From positions 1 through 47,105 of the forward strand of contig NZ_CAMLIX010000009.1 in the NCBI RefSeq assembly GCF_946479975.1: a DNA stretch of 47,105 nucleotides, read 5' to 3'. A program made the translations under genes and the position numbers. Positions 18,712-27,487 of the stretch are shown piece after piece; positions within the stretch are counted from its first letter, which is position 1; each line of letters starts with the position of its first letter. Origin of the DNA: an uncultured Flavobacterium sp. (lineage in GTDB: Bacteria; Bacteroidota; Bacteroidia; Flavobacteriales; Flavobacteriaceae). The notes under the pieces were generated by a model. It had not been told where the DNA came from. It was given only the letters and a program-made list of their open reading frames with translations, and ran no database searches.

Positions 18712-20418
18712 ATGCAAACTATTTCTTCTAATCGAACTTTAAAACGAACAGTAATGGTATTTTCATTTTGTTCGCTTTTTTCATCGGCGTATGCCCAATA
18801 TCCGAATATTCCAAAACCCGTTCAGGAAAAAGCCGACGCTATTTTGGCTGATGAAGAAAAAAGACTGAGCGAAATCTGGAATGCTAATCTTCACATCATT
18901 AAAGAAGAAGCAAAACAAGGAAAACCATATTTGCCTTGGGCATCGTATCCAAAAGATTTTGTTCTGGCAGATATTCCTGCTTTTCCAGGTGCTGAAGGCG
19001 GTGGAGCATATACTCAAGGTGGTCGTGGTGGAAAAATATTTGTGGTTACAAGTTTAGAAGACAGTGGAAAAGGAACTTTTCGTGAAGCATGCGAAGCGGT
19101 TGGAGCAAGAACAATTGTCTTCAATGTTTCTGGAATTATTCAGTTGAAGAAAAGAATCAGCATGCGTGCGCCATATGTGACCATTGCTGGACAAACTGCT
19201 CCCGGAGACGGAATTTGTATTGCCGGAGAAACTTTAGAAATCGATACACACGACGTAATTATCAGACACATGCGTTTCAGACGTGGCGCAACTGAAGTTA
19301 CAAGAAGAGATGATGCATTGGGCGGCAATCCGATGGGAAATATTATTGTAGATCACTGCTCAGTTAGTTGGGGATTAGATGAAAATATTTCATTGTACAG
19401 ACATCAATTTGCAGCTAATGCAAAATCGAAATTGGAGAAATTACCAGCTTGTAATATTACCATTCAAAACACTATTTCATCCGAAGGTTTAGATACTTAC
19501 AATCACGCATTCGGAAGTACAATTGGCGGATTAAATAGTACTTTTATGCGCAATCTTTGGGCAGACAACATTTCTAGAAACGCTTCTATCGGAATGTATG
19601 GCGACTTTAATTTTGTCAATAACGTAGTATTTAATTGGTGGAATCGTACCTTAGACGGAGGTGATTATCGTTCAATGTTGAACATCATCAATAATTATTT
19701 TAAACCAGGTCCAATAACGCCAGCAGATCAGCCTATTGCACATAGAATTGTAAAACCTGAATCAGGATATATTGAGCCAAAACAATACGGAAGAGCGTAT
19801 GTTTCAGGAAATTTCATTGTAGGTTCTCCAGAAGTTACAGCAGATAACTGGAAGGGTGGTGTACAATTAGAAGATTTGCCAGAAGCAGATAAAAAGGAAT
19901 TTCTAGCAGCAATTAAACAGCCAAAACCTTTTTCAATGCCTGAATTCAAAATTATGAAAGCAGAAGAAGCTTATGATTTTGTCTTAGCGAATGTAGGAGC
20001 GACAATTCCGAAAAGAGATGCAGTTGATGAGAGAATTCTAAAACAAGTTCGCACAGGAAAAATCGAAGTGAAAGACGGTTTAGAAAACAACATTGGAAAA
20101 GAATTCATTAAAAGAAGATTACCTGCAGATTCTTATAAAAAAGGAATTATAACACATCCTGATCAAGTTGGTGGTTATCCAACTTACAAAGGAAAAGCCT
20201 ATAAAGATTCTGATAACGACGGAATTCCAGATGCTTGGGAGAAGAAATTTGGTTTAAATCCAAATGACGCTTCAGATGCCAATAAAGATTCAAACGGAGA
20301 CGGATATACAAACATTGAAAAGTATTTTAATGGAATCGATCCAAACAGTAAAATAGATTGGACAAAAATCGAAAATAATATCGATACTTTGGCTAAATTG
20401 AATTCATTGTTGCAATAA
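18712..20418 (+). CDS. Secreted PL1-like pectate lyase, paralogue B
   Basis: 568-aa secreted lyase, collinear with the enzyme at 16143. Signal peptide 1-29 (SSAYAQ); charged helical segment about 30-78 (EEAKQGKPYLPWA); PAFPGAEGGG; beta-helix with IDTHDVIIRHMRFRRG, IVDHCSVSWG (D214-H215) and EGLDTYNHAFGSTIGG; C-terminal DSDNDGIPDAWEKKFGL and NKDSNGDGYTN calcium loops. The pair probably arose by duplication and then diverged; differing residues around the helix grooves may separate their preferences for esterified or branched substrate. The gap before it (46 bp) has no palindromic repeat, so it is probably co-transcribed with the DUF3826 gene. An alternative start at Met15 would still give a short signal peptide. 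Confidence 0.9.
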   Translation: MQTISSNRTLKRTVMVFSFCSLFSSAYAQYPNIPKPVQEKADAILADEEKRLSEIWNANLHIIKEEAKQGKPYLPWASYPKDFVLADIPAFPGAEGGGAYTQGGRGGKIFVVTSLEDSGKGTFREACEAVGARTIVFNVSGIIQLKKRISMRAPYVTIAGQTAPGDGICIAGETLEIDTHDVIIRHMRFRRGATEVTRRDDALGGNPMGNIIVDHCSVSWGLDENISLYRHQFAANAKSKLEKLPACNITIQNTISSEGLDTYNHAFGSTIGGLNSTFMRNLWADNISRNASIGMYGDFNFVNNVVFNWWNRTLDGGDYRSMLNIINNYFKPGPITPADQPIAHRIVKPESGYIEPKQYGRAYVSGNFIVGSPEVTADNWKGGVQLEDLPEADKKEFLAAIKQPKPFSMPEFKIMKAEEAYDFVLANVGATIPKRDAVDERILKQVRTGKIEVKDGLENNIGKEFIKRRLPADSYKKGIITHPDQVGGYPTYKGKAYKDSDNDGIPDAWEKKFGLNPNDASDANKDSNGDGYTNIEKYFNGIDPNSKIDWTKIENNIDTLAKLNSLLQ

Positions 20419-20450
20419 TGATTTAATTTATAAGGAGTATTTTCAAAGCA

Positions 20451-20482
20451 AACCTGACAGGTTTTTAAAACCTGTCAGGTTT
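20451..20482 (+). repeat. R2-like hairpin (AAACCTGACAG...CTGTCAGGTTT)
   Basis: AAACCTGACAG faces CTGTCAGGTTT across a T/A-rich centre. It is a variant of the CCTGCAAGG family with a different stem. It lies 32 bp after the lyase stop and could act as a 3'-end stabiliser. Confidence 0.75.
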
Positions 20483-20508
20483 AGTAACAAAAAACAATAT
20501 CCATATAG

Positions 20509-20599
20509 TTTGTCATTTCGACGGAGGAGAAATCACACTAGTATTTCTACAACAGTGCGTGAATCCCGCGTGAGATTTCTCCTCCGTCAAAATGGCAAG
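20509..20599 (-). repeat. Family R1 palindromic element, reverse orientation
   Basis: Outer arms are TTTGTCATTTCGACGGAGG and CCTCCGTCAAAATGGCAA. The interior, read on the minus strand, contains CACGCGGGATTC and ACTAGTGTGATT, both also found in the forward copy at 37852. The element is therefore oriented, not just a symmetric stem. Confidence 0.85.
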
Positions 20600-20631
20600 A
20601 TAGAGGAAATTTGGAAAGAAAATAAGAAACC

Positions 20632-20666
20632 TAAATTATATGAGCTTATATTGCTTATATGGTTTA
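20632..20666 (+). repeat. Family R6 right half
   Basis: AGCTTATATTGCTTATATGGTT matches the right arm of the element at 6603-6715; the left half is largely missing. It ends 24 nt before the next start. Confidence 0.65.
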
Positions 20667-20690
20667 ATTTAAAGTCTAAAAAATAATAAG

Positions 20691-23600
20691 GTGAATTTTA
20701 CCCAGTTAAAAAATAGTACTTCTTTCAAAAACACATTCTCAGTAATGTGCATTGCTTTGTTTTTTAGCATAAGCATCTCAGCCCAAACCACTTTCCCAGA
20801 CATTGTAAAAACCAAAGAAGGAAAACTTTCTTTTACAAAAGACAATCAAGGAAACCAGATTCCTGATTTTTCTTTTGCAGGATATAGAAACTCAGAAGTT
20901 GCAATTCCAAATCTGGAAAACAAGATTTTTGTTTTCTATCAAGAAGACGACGCAACGCAGAAAATCCAAAATGCAATTGATTATGTAAGCGCATTAAAAC
21001 CAGATAAATCAGGCTTTCGCGGAGCTGTACTTTTAGACAAAGGAATTTTTAAAGTAAGCGGAACATTATACATCAGAAAATCGGGTGTTGTTTTAAGAGG
21101 TAGCGGAAATACCGAAAACGGAACCGTACTTTTAGGAACAGGTTTAGAAAGAGAAGCTTTAATTCGAATTTTAGGTGTAAACGATAAAGTGTATAAAGAT
21201 TCTTTCGAATTTAATAACGCTTACACACCACTTGGAACTCAGAAAATCCAATTAAAAAATGCATCGAAATTAAAAGTTTCCGATGAAATTGAAATCAGCA
21301 AACCTTTGACAGATAACTTTATTAAAGAAGTAAATATGCAGGATTTCGGCGGAGAAACTTCTTGGATTGGATGGAAAAAAGGCGCTTGGAATATGACTTG
21401 GAATAGAGTCGTAACCAAAATCAACGGAAATGAAGTTGCATTGAATGCTCCAATTACAATGTCACTTGATGATGTTTTCGGCGCTTCAAAAGTAACCGTT
21501 TATTCTTGGTCGGGAAGAATTGAACATTCTGGAATTGAAAATATCCTGATTAAATCAACTTTCAACGCTTCAAATGAAAAAGACGAAGAGCACAGATGGC
21601 AGGCAATCAGCATTGAAAACACTAGAAATGCTTGGGTAAAACAAGTTAGTTTCAAACATTTTGCAGGCGGAGCGGTTACGATTTTAAAAACAAGTCAGCA
21701 AATTACTGTTGAAGATTGTATTGCAACGGAACCCGTTTCAGAAATTGCTTCATTCAGAAGACATACATTTTATACTGAAGGACAGCAGACACTTTTCCAA
21801 CGTTGTTATTCAGAGTTTGGATATCATGATTTCGCTGTAGGCGGATTTGGAACAACAGGTCCGAATGCTTTTGTTCAGTGCGAATCACATCTTCCATTCA
21901 ACAACAGCGGAGCAATCGGAAGTTGGGCAACTGGAGTTTTATTTGATATTGCCAATATTGACGGACAAGCATTAAGTTATAATAACAGAGAACAAGGCGG
22001 AAGAGGAGCAGGATGGACAGCAGCAAATTCTGTAATTTGGGAATCTTCAGCATCAAAAATAGAATGTTATAGTCCGCCAACTGCTCAAAACTGGGCTTTT
22101 GGAGTTTGGGGACAATTTGGAGGAAACGGACATTGGAAAGACGTAAACGGACATATTAGTCCGAGAAGTTTATTCTACACACAATTAGAAAACAGATTAG
22201 GAAAACTTCCAACGCCGGCTTTTATTTACGATTTAGGATCAGAACCATCTTCAAGTCCGACAATCGAAGTGGCGCAAGAATTGACTAAAGCTTCGGTTAC
22301 AACCAAACAAAGCTTGCCAGAATGGATTGCGGAAGTTTCAAAACAAAACCCGATTAACATCAATAATTCAGGTTTAAAAAATGCAAATGATTTAAAGATT
22401 TCTTCTTCAAATAAATCTGAAAATAAATCAAAAGTTATCACAGAAAACGGCTGGTTAACTTTTAACGGAAAAGTAATTGCTGGAAAACAAATGAATGTCG
22501 CTTGGTGGCGCGGTGATCTTACAGATGATTTCGTAAATAAATCATTACCACACGTAACTCGTTTTGTACCAGGAAGAACAGGAAACGGATTAACAGATAG
22601 AGTCCAGGAAACGGTAGATTATTTAACTTCAAATAACATCATCGCTTTAGAACACAATTACGGTTTGTGGTACGACCGGAGAATGGACGATCACGAACGC
22701 GTACGCCGAATTGACGATGATACTTGGCCTCCGTTTTACGAGCAGCCTTTTGCAAGAAGCGGAAAAGATTTTGCTTGGGATCATTTAAGTAAATACGATT
22801 TAACAAAATTCAACGATTGGTATTGGAGTCGTTTGGCGCAGTTCGCAACATTGGCAGAACCAAACGGACAAATGTTAATCAACCAGCAATATTTTCAGCA
22901 CAATATTTTAGAAGCCGGAGCGCACTGGGCAAGTTCACCTTGGCGTTCAGCAAACAATATCAATAACTCAGGATTTCCAGAGCCACCGCCTTACGCAGGA
23001 GACAAACGTATTTTTATGGCAGAGCAGTTTTACGATATTATGAATGCTGAAAGAAGAAAATTACACCAAGGATTTATTAGAAAATCTTTCGAAAACTTTC
23101 AGGAAAACAGCAACGTAATTCAGTTAACAAGCGCCGAATATACAGGTCCGCTTCACTTTATGGAATTCTGGTTAGACGAAGCCCAAAAATGGAAAGACGA
23201 AACGGGCAAAAAAGGTATAATTGGTTTAAGTGCAACCAAAGATGTTCAAGATGCGATTTTAAATGATGCTAAAAGAGTAAAAACAGTTGATGTAATCGAC
23301 ATTCGTTATTGGTATTATAAAGAAGACGGTTCGGCTTATGCTCCACAAGGAGGCGTAAATTTAGCACCAAGACAACACGCCAGAAAACTAAAAACAGGAA
23401 AAGAAACCGATAATCAAGTCTATCGCGCCGTTAGAGAGTACCGAGAAAAATATCCTGAAAAAGTGATTTTATATTCAACAGATGGTTCTTCTCGTTTTGG
23501 ATGGCCGGCTTTGATGGCGGGAGCTTCAATGCCAAACATCCCAAAAATTGAATTGTCACAGTTTTATTCCGCTTTAAGCGAAATGAAATTAGTTGACGGA

Positions 23601-23840
23601 AATACGTTTTCAGACAATCTTTGGAAATTAGAAAACAAAGGAAAAAGCTATCTTTTCTATCTAAAAAACGATCAGGATATCACAATTGATTTATCAAACG
23701 AAAAAGGAACATTTGAAGTATTCGCAATCAATGCTTCAACAGGAATTATAACAAAAAAAGCCAACATCAGCGGAGGAAAACAAGTAACGATTCCACAAGC
23801 CGAAATAAAAGAAAAAGTGCTTTTTGTAGTCAAAAAATAA
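20691..23840 (+). CDS. Large secreted protein: beta-helix plus DUF6298-like TIM-barrel region, function unknown
   Basis: 1049-aa secreted protein. The GTG at 20691 is the only start upstream of the signal peptide (FFSISISAQ), since an in-frame TAA lies at 20670-20672 and the first ATG is inside the signal peptide. Residues about 40-520 look like a right-handed beta-helix (GVVLRGSGNTENGTVLLG; IENTRNAWVKQVSFKHFAGG), the fold of many pectinases. After a Ser/Asn/Lys-rich linker (about 560-582), residues about 585-960 resemble the DUF6298 region, probably a TIM-barrel, with ALEHNYGLWYDRR, LTSAEYTGPLHFMEFW and VIDIRYWYYKEDGS containing Glu/Asp candidates for catalysis. A small C-terminal beta domain ends the protein. 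The layout suggests a two-catalytic-domain pectin enzyme. I cannot name the reaction. Confidence 0.72.
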   Translation: MNFTQLKNSTSFKNTFSVMCIALFFSISISAQTTFPDIVKTKEGKLSFTKDNQGNQIPDFSFAGYRNSEVAIPNLENKIFVFYQEDDATQKIQNAIDYVSALKPDKSGFRGAVLLDKGIFKVSGTLYIRKSGVVLRGSGNTENGTVLLGTGLEREALIRILGVNDKVYKDSFEFNNAYTPLGTQKIQLKNASKLKVSDEIEISKPLTDNFIKEVNMQDFGGETSWIGWKKGAWNMTWNRVVTKINGNEVALNAPITMSLDDVFGASKVTVYSWSGRIEHSGIENILIKSTFNASNEKDEEHRWQAISIENTRNAWVKQVSFKHFAGGAVTILKTSQQITVEDCIATEPVSEIASFRRHTFYTEGQQTLFQRCYSEFGYHDFAVGGFGTTGPNAFVQCESHLPFNNSGAIGSWATGVLFDIANIDGQALSYNNREQGGRGAGWTAANSVIWESSASKIECYSPPTAQNWAFGVWGQFGGNGHWKDVNGHISPRSLFYTQLENRLGKLPTPAFIYDLGSEPSSSPTIEVAQELTKASVTTKQSLPEWIAEVSKQNPININNSGLKNANDLKISSSNKSENKSKVITENGWLTFNGKVIAGKQMNVAWWRGDLTDDFVNKSLPHVTRFVPGRTGNGLTDRVQETVDYLTSNNIIALEHNYGLWYDRRMDDHERVRRIDDDTWPPFYEQPFARSGKDFAWDHLSKYDLTKFNDWYWSRLAQFATLAEPNGQMLINQQYFQHNILEAGAHWASSPWRSANNINNSGFPEPPPYAGDKRIFMAEQFYDIMNAERRKLHQGFIRKSFENFQENSNVIQLTSAEYTGPLHFMEFWLDEAQKWKDETGKKGIIGLSATKDVQDAILNDAKRVKTVDVIDIRYWYYKEDGSAYAPQGGVNLAPRQHARKLKTGKETDNQVYRAVREYREKYPEKVILYSTDGSSRFGWPALMAGASMPNIPKIELSQFYSALSEMKLVDGNTFSDNLWKLENKGKSYLFYLKNDQDITIDLSNEKGTFEVFAINASTGIITKKANISGGKQVTIPQAEIKEKVLFVVKK

Positions 23841-23847
23841 AAGGTGA

Positions 23848-23962
23848 TAGCCACGAATTCACGAATTAATTAGAAAGAATTAAATCTGATTAATTACCCA
23901 AATCTTCGTGAAATAAAAAACACAAAGATTATAAAAAAAATAATTCGTGAATTCGTGGCTAT
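23848..23962 (+). repeat. Family R3 element (GCCACGAATTCACGAATTA ... inverse)
   Basis: TAGCCACGAATTCACGAATT at the left is matched by AATTCGTGAATTCGTGGCTA at the right, about 20-bp arms. It spans almost the whole gap and ends 26 nt before the GH140 ATG. Relatives are at 30499, 35144 and 43974. Confidence 0.85.
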
Positions 23963-23988
23963 TAAAAAAAAATTAAAAACAACCCAAA

Positions 23989-25389
23989 ATGAATCTGAAA
24001 ATAAAATCTTTATACGCCATTTGTATAAGCTTTATGTTTACAGCACAAAGCGGATTTTCGCAATCTGCCAAAACAAAAGCATTACCTGAAATCAAAGTAT
24101 CTAAAAATCAGCATTATTTTGTTACCGAAAACGAAAAACCATTTTTCTGGCTTGGCGACACAGGTTGGTTGGCATTCGGAAAACTAGACAGAGCAGGAGT
24201 TGAGAAATATTTTAAAGACAGAAAAGACAAAGGATTCAATGTTGTTCAGGTCATGGTTTTGCACAACATCAATGCCGTTAACGTTTATGGCGATGCCGCT
24301 TTAATAAACGAAGACGTTTCGAAACCTTTTATTACAGCTGAAAATGATTTCAAAGATGCAAAACAATACGATTATTGGGATCACGTAGATTATACTTTAG
24401 ACGTGGCGCAGAAAAACGGAATCTACTTAGCAATGGTTCCAGTTTGGGGAACAAACGTTTCAAAAGGAAATAAAGTAAGCAAAGAACAAGCAACAGAATA
24501 CGCTCAGTTTTTGGCAAATAGATATAAAAACAGAACCAACATCATTTGGTTAAACGGCGGAGACACACACGGAAACGAATTCCAGGATATCTGGAAAGCC
24601 ATCGGAAATACTTTAAAAACAAGCAATCCAAACCAGTTAGTGACTTTTCATCCGTTTGGAAGAACCGATTCTTCAGAGAATTTTCACAACGAAAAATGGC
24701 TGGATTTCAATATGTTCCAATCAGGACACAGAAGATACGATCAGGATTCTAGCAAAACGAATTTCAAAGAAGACAATTACAAATTTGTTTTAAGAGATTT
24801 CGAATTAAAGCCAATAAAACCAACACTTGACGGAGAACCTTCATACGAAGGAATTCCACACGGTTTACACGATACTTTACAACCAAAATGGACAGCAAGC
24901 GATGTACGCCGTTACGGATATTGGTCGGTCTTATCAGGAGCAGCAGGTTACACATACGGACACAGCGCCGTAATGCAAATGTTCAGAAAAGGCGACAAAC
25001 CTGCATACGGAAATAAAGAACTATGGACATCAGCCATCAATGCACCTGGAGCAAAACAAATGGTTTACATCAAGAAATTAATGGAAGAATTTCCATTTTT
25101 AGAAGGAACTCCAGATGTTTCTTTAGTTGTTAATCAAGGAGAAAAGTACGATTACATTCCGGCCATAAGAGGAGAAAAATATGCTTTGCTTTACACATAC
25201 AACGGAAGAATAATAGAAGCAAAACTAGGAAAAATTGCTGGGGATAAATTCGAAGCAACTTGGTACAATCCAAGAAACGGAAAGAAAACCAAAATCGGAA
25301 CATTTGATAATAAAGGAACTCAAAATTTTCAACCAGAAGGCAAAAAAGAAGATGGTAATGACTGGGTTTTGATTTTGAAGTCAAAGTAA
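23989..25389 (+). CDS. GH140-family (DUF4038) glycosidase, apiosidase-like
   Basis: 466-aa secreted enzyme with a signal peptide ending SGFSQ (about residue 25). The DUF4038 TIM barrel is recognisable from PFFWLGDTGWLAF (51-63), KGFNVVQVMVL, and IIWLNGGDTHG with Asp192, and from LDGEPSYEGIP with Glu283. These fit the acid and nucleophile pair reported for the founding GH140 enzyme BT1012 (Asp187, Glu284 from memory), an apiosidase that cuts the apiose linkage of rhamnogalacturonan II side chains. A C-terminal beta domain (about 385-466) follows. GH140 is one of the more specific markers in the window, since apiose is found in few pectic polymers (rhamnogalacturonan II and apiogalacturonan). 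Confidence 0.88.
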   Translation: MNLKIKSLYAICISFMFTAQSGFSQSAKTKALPEIKVSKNQHYFVTENEKPFFWLGDTGWLAFGKLDRAGVEKYFKDRKDKGFNVVQVMVLHNINAVNVYGDAALINEDVSKPFITAENDFKDAKQYDYWDHVDYTLDVAQKNGIYLAMVPVWGTNVSKGNKVSKEQATEYAQFLANRYKNRTNIIWLNGGDTHGNEFQDIWKAIGNTLKTSNPNQLVTFHPFGRTDSSENFHNEKWLDFNMFQSGHRRYDQDSSKTNFKEDNYKFVLRDFELKPIKPTLDGEPSYEGIPHGLHDTLQPKWTASDVRRYGYWSVLSGAAGYTYGHSAVMQMFRKGDKPAYGNKELWTSAINAPGAKQMVYIKKLMEEFPFLEGTPDVSLVVNQGEKYDYIPAIRGEKYALLYTYNGRIIEAKLGKIAGDKFEATWYNPRNGKKTKIGTFDNKGTQNFQPEGKKEDGNDWVLILKSK

Positions 25390-25404
25390 AATAAAAGTCT
25401 AGTA

Positions 25405-25493
25405 TTGTCTTCCTGAGCGAAGTCGAAGGACCGCAAAGAATGGACACAATACGTGATAATGCATGCGCCCTTCGACTTCGCTCAGGGTGACAA
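25405..25493 (+). repeat. R1-related palindrome with a GAGCGAAGTCGAAGG stem
   Basis: TTGTCTTCCTGAGCGAAGTC (25405) faces GACTTCGCTCAGGGTGACAA (25474-25493). The outer TTGTC/GACAA ends are those of R1, but the stem sequence differs while staying self-complementary. Confidence 0.8.
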
Positions 25494-25510
25494 AATAAGA
25501 ATAAAAAATC

Positions 25511-25582
25511 TTCCGCAGATTTTCAGATCAAGCAGATAAAAATGAGAAAATAAATCAGCACAATCTGCCAAATCTGCGAGAG
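25511..25582 (+). repeat. Family R5 element
   Basis: TTCCGCAGATTTTCAGAT at the left and CAATCTGCCAAATCTGCGAG at the right form the inverted pair. It ends about 19 nt before the GH28 start. Confidence 0.75.
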
Positions 25583-25601
25583 TAAAAAAAACAACACAAC
25601 A

Positions 25602-27167
25602 ATGAAAAACATACTAATCATATTCTGCTTCATCACCAGTTTAACAGCATTCGCAAACAACGGCTGGTACAACATCATAAATGAAGGCGGAAACAACAAA
25701 GGCCAAAAATGCACAGAAGCTATTCAGAAAACTATCGAAAAAGCATCTAAAAATGGTGGAGGAACCATCTTTTTCCCAGCTGGAGAATATTTAACAGGAG
25801 CTTTAACGCTAAGAAGCAACATCACAATTCACTTAGATTCTGGAGCACTTTTAAAGTTTTCAGAAAATTTCGATGATTTTCTGCCTTATGTAGAAATGCG
25901 TTATGAGGGAATCGTAATGAAGGGTTTCCAACCTTTATTTTACGCAAAAGACGTAGAAAACATCACCATTACAGGAAGAGGCGTAATCGACGGACAAGGA
26001 AAAGCGTGGTGGAATGAAGTCTATAGAATCGAAGGCGCCAAAGAACCTCTGCCTCCAACAAAATACCAAACTATGTGGGAAGAGCAAAACAAAGACCTTT
26101 ACACAGAACCTTATTACAAAAGAACGGTTGACAAAAAATTCTTCAGACCTTCATTTTTTCAGGCTTACAACTGCAAAAATATTTTAATTGAAGGCGTAAC
26201 TTTTCAAAATTCGCCTTTTTGGACAATTAACCCGGAATTCTGTGATAATGTGCGAGTTACCGGAATTTCAATATTCAATCCGCATTCGCCAAATACAGAC
26301 GGGATAAACCCTTCGTCTTGTACCAATGTGCACATTTCAGATTGCCATATCAGCGTTGGTGACGACTGTATTACAATCAAATCGGGAAGAGATGGCGACG
26401 GTCGTAAATACGGAAAAGCGACAGAAAACGTAACCATCACAAACTGCACCATGTTAAGCGGTCACGGTGGGGTTGTTATCGGAAGCGAAATGTCGGGCGG
26501 AATCAAGAAAATCACGATTTCAAACTGTGTTTTTGATGGAACCGACAGGGGAATCCGTATCAAATCGGCTCGCGGAAGAGGCGGCATTGTAGAAGATATT
26601 CGCGTCGATAATATAGTCATGAAAAACATCAAAGAAGAAGCGATTGTAATAAGCCTTTTTTACGATAAAGGCACTAAAGTCGAGCCTGTAACCGAGAAAA
26701 CGCCGATCTTTAGAAACATTCACATGAGCAATATTACGGCTTCAAATGTGAATAAAGCAGGACAGATTTTAGGAATTACCGAAATGCCAATTCAAAACAT
26801 TACTTTTTCAAACATCAACATGGACGGAAAAGAAGGTTTTACCGTAAGCACCGCCACAGATGTTGAATTTCATGATGTAAAAGTAAACGCAACAGCGGGT
26901 TCTTCGTTTAAAATATCAGATTCAAAAAATGTTATTTTAGACAATGTTGGATCTTCATCGCCGATAAAAGGAGTTCCGGTTATCAAATTAGAAAATGTTT
27001 CTAATATGTTGATCAATAATAATTTTCCATTTAATTCAACCGATATTTTTATCGAAGCAGATGGAAAAGAAACCAAAAATATTTTCCTGAAAAACAATGT
27101 TTTAAACAACGTAACAACAAAAATTAAAAAAGGAGCTTCTTTAGATAAAAAAGCAGTTACAGAATAA
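25602..27167 (+). CDS. GH28 polygalacturonase-family glycoside hydrolase
   Basis: 521-aa secreted beta-helix enzyme that hydrolyses alpha-galacturonide (or related) bonds. Signal peptide about 1-19. All GH28 landmarks are visible: SPNTDGI (Asn231, Asp233), VGDDCITIKSG (Asp254, Asp255), SGHGGVVIGSE (His288) and RGIRIKSARG (Arg319, Lys321). A charged insertion around 135-180 (IDGQGKAWWNEVYR...DLYTEPYYKR) lies ahead of the catalytic turns and may close one end of the groove, as in exo-acting members. In an apiosidase-containing locus it could act either on the homogalacturonan backbone or on galacturonic acid in side chains. Confidence 0.93.
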   Translation: MKNILIIFCFITSLTAFANNGWYNIINEGGNNKGQKCTEAIQKTIEKASKNGGGTIFFPAGEYLTGALTLRSNITIHLDSGALLKFSENFDDFLPYVEMRYEGIVMKGFQPLFYAKDVENITITGRGVIDGQGKAWWNEVYRIEGAKEPLPPTKYQTMWEEQNKDLYTEPYYKRTVDKKFFRPSFFQAYNCKNILIEGVTFQNSPFWTINPEFCDNVRVTGISIFNPHSPNTDGINPSSCTNVHISDCHISVGDDCITIKSGRDGDGRKYGKATENVTITNCTMLSGHGGVVIGSEMSGGIKKITISNCVFDGTDRGIRIKSARGRGGIVEDIRVDNIVMKNIKEEAIVISLFYDKGTKVEPVTEKTPIFRNIHMSNITASNVNKAGQILGITEMPIQNITFSNINMDGKEGFTVSTATDVEFHDVKVNATAGSSFKISDSKNVILDNVGSSSPIKGVPVIKLENVSNMLINNNFPFNSTDIFIEADGKETKNIFLKNNVLNNVTTKIKKGASLDKKAVTE

Positions 27168-27182
27168 CGTGATTGTGGAGTC

Positions 27183-27215
27183 AACTTTGTCAAAGTTCGA
27201 AACTTTGACAAAGTT
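27183..27215 (+). repeat. Perfect 15-bp palindrome (AACTTTGTCAAAGTT, CGA loop)
   Basis: AACTTTGTCAAAGTT and AACTTTGACAAAGTT are exact inverse complements with a 3-nt loop. It starts 15 bp after the GH28 stop, has a TTTT just after it, and may act as an RNA 3'-end stem. Confidence 0.85.
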
Positions 27216-27252
27216 TTCAACGGAATAATAATATTTAGAAGCAGAAACAAAA

Positions 27253-27352
27253 GGCATTTTTGGAAACATCGTCCCGCTTTCCGTTCCAATCTTTTGTGTC
27301 TCATTAAAGAAACGAGACACAAAAGGATTTCCACTGCAATCGGGGCTAAAGA
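27253..27352 (-). repeat. Family R8 structured element, reverse orientation
   Basis: Read on the minus strand: GCAGTGGAAATCC, then CTTTTGTGTCTC paired with GAGACACAAAAG (perfect 12-bp stem, 27291-27302 with 27314-27325), then GGAACGGAAAGCGGGACGA. The same order of flanks around a different hairpin occurs at 38022-38125 on the plus strand. Confidence 0.7.
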
Positions 27353-27392
27353 GAAAGATTTGGCTTTTTGCTATCAAGAAGAAAGGTCTAAT

Positions 27393-27419
27393 CCTGCAAG
27401 GTTTTTATAACCTTGTAGG
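27393..27419 (+). repeat. Family R2 hairpin
   Basis: CCTGCAAGGTTTTTATAACC continues into TTGTAGG. It is the first of two R2 copies in this gap, 26 bp apart. Confidence 0.8.
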
Positions 27420-27445
27420 TTTCAGGATTAAACGTAAAATATATA

Positions 27446-27473
27446 CCTCCAAGGTTTTGAAAACCTTGCAGGA
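27446..27473 (+). repeat. Family R2 hairpin abutting the GH43 gene
   Basis: CCTCCAAGGTTTTGAAAACC followed by TTGCAGGA. It ends 14 nt before the ATG, the same arrangement as at 1782-1808. Confidence 0.85.
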
Positions 27474-27487
27474 GAAGAAAATAAGAC

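Noticed and set aside
26870..27334. 154-codon minus-strand open frame across the end of the GH28 gene
   Set aside because: It overlaps real coding sequence and then repeat DNA; composition is that of a shadow frame.
27168..27487. Remnant of an insertion sequence
   Set aside because: No transposase fragment or target-site duplication is visible; the palindromes are accounted for as recurring short elements.
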